A DNA stretch of 64,000 nucleotides, from positions 62,001-126,000 of IMG/VR virus record IMGVR_UViG_3300025141_000016, one strand, 5' to 3'. The DNA comes from a virus. The notes under the pieces were generated by a model. It saw only the letters and a list, made by a program, of their open reading frames with translations. It had not been told where the DNA came from and made no database searches. Position numbers and translations under genes: made by a program. Positions 59,797 through 64,000 of the stretch are shown one piece after another (the stretch's first letter is position 1; every line of letters begins with the position of its first letter).

Positions 59797-61896
59797 ATGA
59801 CGACAGGGTGGGAACCAGTTGACGGCACATTCCCTTGGCCTCCGGCCAACGGTACGGCCATGTCTGCGTTCCACAGTTCGGATACCGACATTCGTTGGGA
59901 CGATCCCTCTACCCTCATCACAGGCCCCACCACTCCCTCTACACGGGCTACGGTGTCGGTCACGGTGGCGGGGATTCCTGACGTACTCACCGCCGCTACA
60001 GCGTCCTTTACAGTGGTCGGGGCTCCCATCACGGCAGGGGACACCATCGAGGTAGGTGGGGTTGTCGTGACTGCCGTTGCCGGTGTGCCTGGGGTGGACG
60101 AGTTCGACGGTTCCTCTGGTGTGGTGGCGACCGTTGCCACCAACATCGCTGCTGCCCTCAACGATGGCAGCGTCGGAGGATGGGGTATCGCCACCGCCGA
60201 GGCTGCACTCGGGGTCATCACCCTTACCGCAGGAACGGCAGGCGAGGCTGCAAACAGCACGACTCTTTCGTCGGACTCGGCTCTCATCACCGCATCTGGG
60301 AGCACGTTCTCTGGTGGTGCTGACCCCGACACCCTTACCATCGGGGGCGAGGTGCTGTCAGCGGTTACCACACGCACAGCGGGGGGCATGGACTTCGCAG
60401 TTGGCCCCTCCAACTTTGACACTGCCCAGAGCATCACCGATGCGATCAACGACTCGGACAACACGTTGGGGTTCATCAGCGCCACCGTATCGGGTGACAT
60501 AGTGCTCATCGCCGCGTTCCTCGACGGGACGATGGGCGATGGGATCATCATCTCGACCACCAATACGACCGCCCTGGTGACCAGTGACTCGCAGACCACC
60601 GGGGGAGAGGGAGTTGCCTGCACTGGGAAGTCCAATACCGTGTGGGAGATCCTTGGGGTCAACGTCTACCGGTCGGACACTGGGGAGCGAGGCCCCTATT
60701 TCCGGGTGAACAGCATCCCTGTGATGACCAACTTCTACCGGGATCGCACCGATGTTGTGGAAGTGACCGGCGAGGGGATCGCTTGGGCTACGGGGTGGGT
60801 CTTCCGAGGGAGTGCGCCGAACCAGCCCAATGTGTGGCGGCTCCGGGTCAAAAACCATGAGATGGTCAAGCGAACCGGGAACGCGGTTGCGGCTGACTCC
60901 TCCTTCGATGTGGAGGTTTACATCGACGGAGCACGGGTGCCGGTTGCCCAGGTATCGGGGTCAGTGGGGGAGATCACTCTCGACACCATGCCTGTTTGGA
61001 ACCAAGGCACGGATTCGTGGGATGAGTTCACGGCCCCCACAGACACCAGTTCGGTGACGGTCAGCTACTTCTGGAAGCGTGGGAACAAGCTGGTCAACAC
61101 CCTCGACAAACGCTCCAAGGTCTTCTATCGACTCACCACCGTTGCCATCGACACGTCGAGCACGACGGGCTTGATCGAGACACCGATGGGGTACTCGGAA
61201 CCCATCTCTCCGATGAACAGCGAGAAGATGGACTACATCTGGCGTGAGGCCATCCGGCGCAACCGCTGGATTCTGGAGCAGGGGGGCGAGAGGGTCAAGT
61301 TGTTCATCCGGCGTATCACTGGGGTCAAGTGCGACTGCATCTGGGATCCCAGGCTGGAGGAATACTCCCAGCAACCCCTGAACTCTTGCGTGAAGTGCTA
61401 TGGCACTGGCTGGCGCGGGGGGTACGAAGGCCCCATCGACATTATCGTCGGACCAGACGACACCGAACGGCGAGTGACGCAGACGGCCAATGGACGGCAG
61501 TTGCAGCATCAGTACGAGGTCTGGATTGGACCGACCCCCACGGTCAGCCAACGGGACTTCATCGTCAAGCAGAACGGCGAACGCTACAGCATTGGGCCTA
61601 CCCGCCGCACCCAGGTCCGTGGGGTCATCCTCCAACAGTCCTTCCAGATCGGCTACCTCGACACCACCGACATTCGGTACAAGGTGCCGATGGGCCAGTT
61701 GGAACGACTGCCTTGGCCCCAGACTCGGTACACTCGACCGGAAGACGCGCCCTGCAAGACCGCTGAACCGTATCCGGTGGGGTACGACTACCAAGCATCC
61801 CCCATGGGGACAGAGGTCAACAAGATCGATGATGCTCGTGAGCAGCGGGGTCGGACTCCCGTGTGGGCCAACATCACTTATGGCGGGGGTGGGTAA
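59797..61896 (+). CDS. Virion structural protein with zinc-ribbon
   Basis: 699 residues. Beta-rich Thr/Gly/Ala N-terminal 300 residues resembling bacterial Ig-like/tail repeats; later KCDCIWDP ... NSCVKCYGTGW forms a four-Cys zinc ribbon (about residues 510-537), followed by a mixed domain. The leader (GACTGACGGGAGCCAAC) resembles the hairpin leaders at 34584 and 54912. A head-tail or tail structural role is inferred. Confidence 0.82.
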   Translation: MTTGWEPVDGTFPWPPANGTAMSAFHSSDTDIRWDDPSTLITGPTTPSTRATVSVTVAGIPDVLTAATASFTVVGAPITAGDTIEVGGVVVTAVAGVPGVDEFDGSSGVVATVATNIAAALNDGSVGGWGIATAEAALGVITLTAGTAGEAANSTTLSSDSALITASGSTFSGGADPDTLTIGGEVLSAVTTRTAGGMDFAVGPSNFDTAQSITDAINDSDNTLGFISATVSGDIVLIAAFLDGTMGDGIIISTTNTTALVTSDSQTTGGEGVACTGKSNTVWEILGVNVYRSDTGERGPYFRVNSIPVMTNFYRDRTDVVEVTGEGIAWATGWVFRGSAPNQPNVWRLRVKNHEMVKRTGNAVAADSSFDVEVYIDGARVPVAQVSGSVGEITLDTMPVWNQGTDSWDEFTAPTDTSSVTVSYFWKRGNKLVNTLDKRSKVFYRLTTVAIDTSSTTGLIETPMGYSEPISPMNSEKMDYIWREAIRRNRWILEQGGERVKLFIRRITGVKCDCIWDPRLEEYSQQPLNSCVKCYGTGWRGGYEGPIDIIVGPDDTERRVTQTANGRQLQHQYEVWIGPTPTVSQRDFIVKQNGERYSIGPTRRTQVRGVILQQSFQIGYLDTTDIRYKVPMGQLERLPWPQTRYTRPEDAPCKTAEPYPVGYDYQASPMGTEVNKIDDAREQRGRTPVWANITYGGGG

Positions 61897-62474
61897 TGCC
61901 AGCGCCAAGGCTGTTCCACACTACATCATGGAGGGAAGCTGAAAAGGCGTTGAAGACAGGCAAGATCACCAGCATCTCTCCCTTCATCTCCTTGTCCGAG
62001 AAGCCCCTGTTCGGGGGAGACATTCGCCACGGCGACGTGGCTCTGGTCCTCGATGCGGGTGGGATCAAAGGTCAACTGGTCAAGGTGGAGTACACCGAGC
62101 GTTGGGCCGAAGCCAACCCCGAGCAGACTTCCTACATCGCAGGCGAGGGGTGGCGAGAGCAGTTCACTTACCCAGAGGACTGCGTTGACGAGGAAGGCTG
62201 GGAAGACGACGAGTGCATGGAACGGGCGTACCACGAGGCCGAGGTTGACTCTTTCCTTTGGAAATCCGACGAAGCTGAATGGCTCACGAAGCGGGAGGGC
62301 GCTCCTCTCTCTGTAGGCGGGGCAATCACGGGGCTTCTCGTCCCCGATGAGCGCAGCAAGGGACACGCGGAATCACTCATGGGGGGTCTTGGGCTGGACT
62401 TGCCGGTATTCATAGGGAGAGGAGCGTCGGCTGTGCGTGTTGCAAAGCGGTTTCTTCTGGGAGATGCCGCATGA
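61896..62474 (+). CDS. ADP-ribosyltransferase-like protein with C-terminal RVAKRF tag
   Basis: 192 residues from ATG 61896 (one-base overlap with TAA). RLFHTTSWREAEKALKTGKI, FISLSEKPL and later EAEWLTKREGAPL resemble a phage family with an H-T-T ... S ... E pattern related to the KptA/DarT ADP-ribosyltransferase fold. The C-terminus ends SAVRVAKRFLLGDAA, the tag in a C-terminal position. Coupled to the next gene by ATGA. Confidence 0.76.
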   Translation: MPAPRLFHTTSWREAEKALKTGKITSISPFISLSEKPLFGGDIRHGDVALVLDAGGIKGQLVKVEYTERWAEANPEQTSYIAGEGWREQFTYPEDCVDEEGWEDDECMERAYHEAEVDSFLWKSDEAEWLTKREGAPLSVGGAITGLLVPDERSKGHAESLMGGLGLDLPVFIGRGASAVRVAKRFLLGDAA

Positions 62475-62767
62475 CTGCTACTGAAATCCTGAACCAACTC
62501 CAGCAACACAACCCCGAGGCGCTGCTCTTGGAGCCCCGCGAGGTCTACGACAAGGCTCTGGTTGGGGTCACGAACACCCCTGACGACCATTGGCCGCGCA
62601 CTAACGGCATCTGGGTAGCGGTGTATGACGAGGAACTGTGCCTGGAAGCCATCATGGAATGGCATGAGTGTGGTTACAGCGATGCCGCTGACTGGTTCGG
62701 CCACAACACTTCCGGGGCATGGGCTGGGGAGGGCACTCCGACGTTCCGCTCACACGGCGAGGAATGA
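62471..62767 (+). CDS. Conserved small phage protein of unknown function
   Basis: 98 residues. LLEPREVYDKALVGVTN, then HWPRTNGIWVAVYDEELC and TSGAWAGEGTPTF match the conserved blocks of a small phage family I recognise (REP/RETYD-ALVG ... VAVYDEE ... GAWxGEGTPTF) with no known function. A short hairpin (CGCCCC...GGGGCG) follows the gene. Confidence 0.8.
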   Translation: MTATEILNQLQQHNPEALLLEPREVYDKALVGVTNTPDDHWPRTNGIWVAVYDEELCLEAIMEWHECGYSDAADWFGHNTSGAWAGEGTPTFRSHGEE

Positions 62768-62829
62768 CCCAGAGCGCCCCCCTCGGGGCGGTACTTCCTT
62801 TATGGGAAGGTAGGGTGGCAGGAGTGTGA

Positions 62830-64000
62830 ATGGAATCCCTACCCAAAATGCAGGCCGTTGTAGATCGGCTTCATATAGACGGGGTGTTGTGGCCTCACAT
62901 GGATGTGTATTTCGACTACCAGCGGGTTCCCGCAAAGTTGAAGGATCATGCCGCATGGTGGGTGTATAGAGGCTCGCACAAAGATATGCTGTTCAAGGCT
63001 TGGCGTGCGCTCCCCCCAGAACAGAAGGAAGCCCTCGACATCGCCAACGAAGCCGCCCATCAAGGATCTACGCTGACCCTCTACCGAACCCCCACCGGAA
63101 CAGAGCACACCGATCATGCAGGGGCCTCCTTCACGACGGACAAGAGCTTGTGGGGCGACGAAGGCTACGCGGTGCGTGTGCCCGTGGGTGATGTGTTGAT
63201 CTCCTACAAGACTCCGGGCTTCGAGGACATCTTCAACAACCAACGATACGGGCACGAGAAGGAGGTCATCCTCAAACCGACCGCATCAGCCGCTCGGGTC
63301 GCTTCCCGGTACATTCGGGCAGGTGGGTCGTTTCCTGCTATGCAATCCGCTGTGGACCGGCTCTACAATGAGGGTGTCATCGACTACCCCATCGAGGTCC
63401 GGTACTTCGGCCCCAGTGGTAGTGGGAACGTCGAGATTCAACTCCTCAAAGACGGTCGCCCCGGTGACTACGCTGGTCACTTCTTCACGTCCAAGCACGC
63501 GGATGGGTGGGAATCTCCGAGCACCTTGCGGGGGATCTCCGATCCATGCTTGAAGGCATACCGTAAGGTGCGGCGCAAGAACAAAGGCGCAGGTCTATGG
63601 TCAGTCCAATGGGCTTTCCTGAAGGACAAGGCCCTGTGGGGTCACGGGCTTGGCAAGATGGCCTACGAACAGATCCTCAAAGACGCGGGCAAGTTTGGGG
63701 CTGTCGTGTTCCCTGCATGGTGCGCCACAGGAGGGTCCACTACTCCGATGGCACAGCGAGTGTGGGACTCCGTAGGGAAACGCCATAGCACCGAAGGGGT
63801 GGTTGTCATCCCCAAGAACCTCCGGGTCGCTTCGACGGTAGGCGTTGCGACTCGGTACGCGAACCGCACACTCACCCAACAGACCCAACGGCTGGAGAGT
63901 GCCGTCACAGCCTTCATGGACGCTCTGCGGGAAACGGGGCGAGCCATCGGAGGGTGGAGGCGCAAGCCAATGCCCCCAGGCACCCCGGCTGCTATGCGGG
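62830..64000 (+). CDS. ADP-ribosyltransferase-like plus GNAT-like multimodule protein, 3' end outside window
   Basis: At least 390 residues from ATG 62830, open to the window edge. The first module has LYRTPTG (R), ASFTTDKSLW (S/T-F-T-T) and HEKEVIL (E-x-E), the R-S-ExE triad of chelatase-type ADP-ribosyltransferases such as phage Alt/ModA. Then ASAARVASRYIRAGG (R156), a GNAT-like module with WGHGLGKMAYEQIL, and a second tag (LRVASTVGVATRYAN, about 330). Module order is ART-tag-GNAT-tag. The C-terminal part is cut off. Confidence 0.8.
   Translation, partial: MESLPKMQAVVDRLHIDGVLWPHMDVYFDYQRVPAKLKDHAAWWVYRGSHKDMLFKAWRALPPEQKEALDIANEAAHQGSTLTLYRTPTGTEHTDHAGASFTTDKSLWGDEGYAVRVPVGDVLISYKTPGFEDIFNNQRYGHEKEVILKPTASAARVASRYIRAGGSFPAMQSAVDRLYNEGVIDYPIEVRYFGPSGSGNVEIQLLKDGRPGDYAGHFFTSKHADGWESPSTLRGISDPCLKAYRKVRRKNKGAGLWSVQWAFLKDKALWGHGLGKMAYEQILKDAGKFGAVVFPAWCATGGSTTPMAQRVWDSVGKRHSTEGVVVIPKNLRVASTVGVATRYANRTLTQQTQRLESAVTAFMDALRETGRAIGGWRRKPMPPGTPAAMR

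Noticed and set aside
1-64000. CRISPR arrays, insertion sequences, integrase, tRNA genes
   Set aside because: No regularly spaced repeats, transposase motifs, integrase catalytic motifs or cloverleaf-capable segments were seen on either strand.

Overview
The window is a continuous stretch of a GC-rich, densely coding double-stranded DNA tailed-phage genome (class Caudoviricetes). The baseplate J-like and gp25-like proteins point to a contractile-tailed (myovirus-type) particle. Evidence for a phage is the combination of giant tail, fibre and baseplate proteins, a phage replication set, an M23 endolysin with a candidate holin, and long runs of small overlapping genes (ATGA, GTGA and TGATG junctions). 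Terminase, portal and major capsid genes are not here, so the genome is clearly larger than 64 kb. No tRNA, CRISPR array, insertion sequence or integrase was seen. The host cannot be named from this sequence.

Layout. (1) 1-15.4 kb: tail and fibre block with two paralogous very large proteins, a 1888-residue parallel beta-helix protein, a SAM methyltransferase and a second structural protein. (2) 15.4-32.3 kb: rightward replication and DNA-metabolism block: SNF2 ATPase, HTH protein, helicase-loader-like Zn protein, DnaB-like helicase, CHC2 zinc-finger primase fragment, family A DNA polymerase with an inserted zinc ribbon, a ParB-like/HExxH protein and a SprT-like metalloprotease. It ends at a strong terminator. 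(3) 32.4-33.9 kb: small leftward membrane/lipoprotein cassette. (4) 34-37.1 kb: kinase and small accessory genes. (5) 37.2-42.9 kb: baseplate gp25-like and J-like proteins, holin candidate and M23 endolysin. (6) 42.9-49.4 kb: effector-like modules (Cys-protease-like, GIY-YIG, ADP-ribosyltransferase-like, GNAT) and a leftward sigma-factor-like gene. (7) 49.5-57.6 kb: accessory units, each with the same promoter-like element and often a small leader hairpin, including NAD-dependent DNA ligase, a WGR-like protein, a SWIM zinc-finger protein, a roughly 750-nt structured non-coding RNA and a PPP-family phosphatase. (8) 57.6-64 kb: GIY-YIG (T5orf172-like) protein, membrane/coiled-coil pair, a virion-type protein and two more ADP-ribosyltransferase-like proteins, the last running off the window.

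Three signals stand out as possibly undescribed. First, 55.9-56.7 kb is a protein-free, heavily base-paired RNA gene ending in a textbook terminator, resembling the giant ornate phage RNAs (GOLLD/ROOL class). Second, a short motif, roughly RVASRY, marks the ends or internal junctions of at least eight proteins that are mostly ADP-ribosyltransferase-like or GNAT-like. One 620-residue protein looks like a concatenation of modules that also occur free-standing next to it, which suggests a processing or packaging tag on injected host-takeover proteins. Third, seven nearly identical two-part promoter-like elements (plus two variants), several followed by a 5-bp hairpin with an AYYGA loop, coexist with a phage-encoded sigma-like protein, suggesting a phage-specific transcription and translation regulon.
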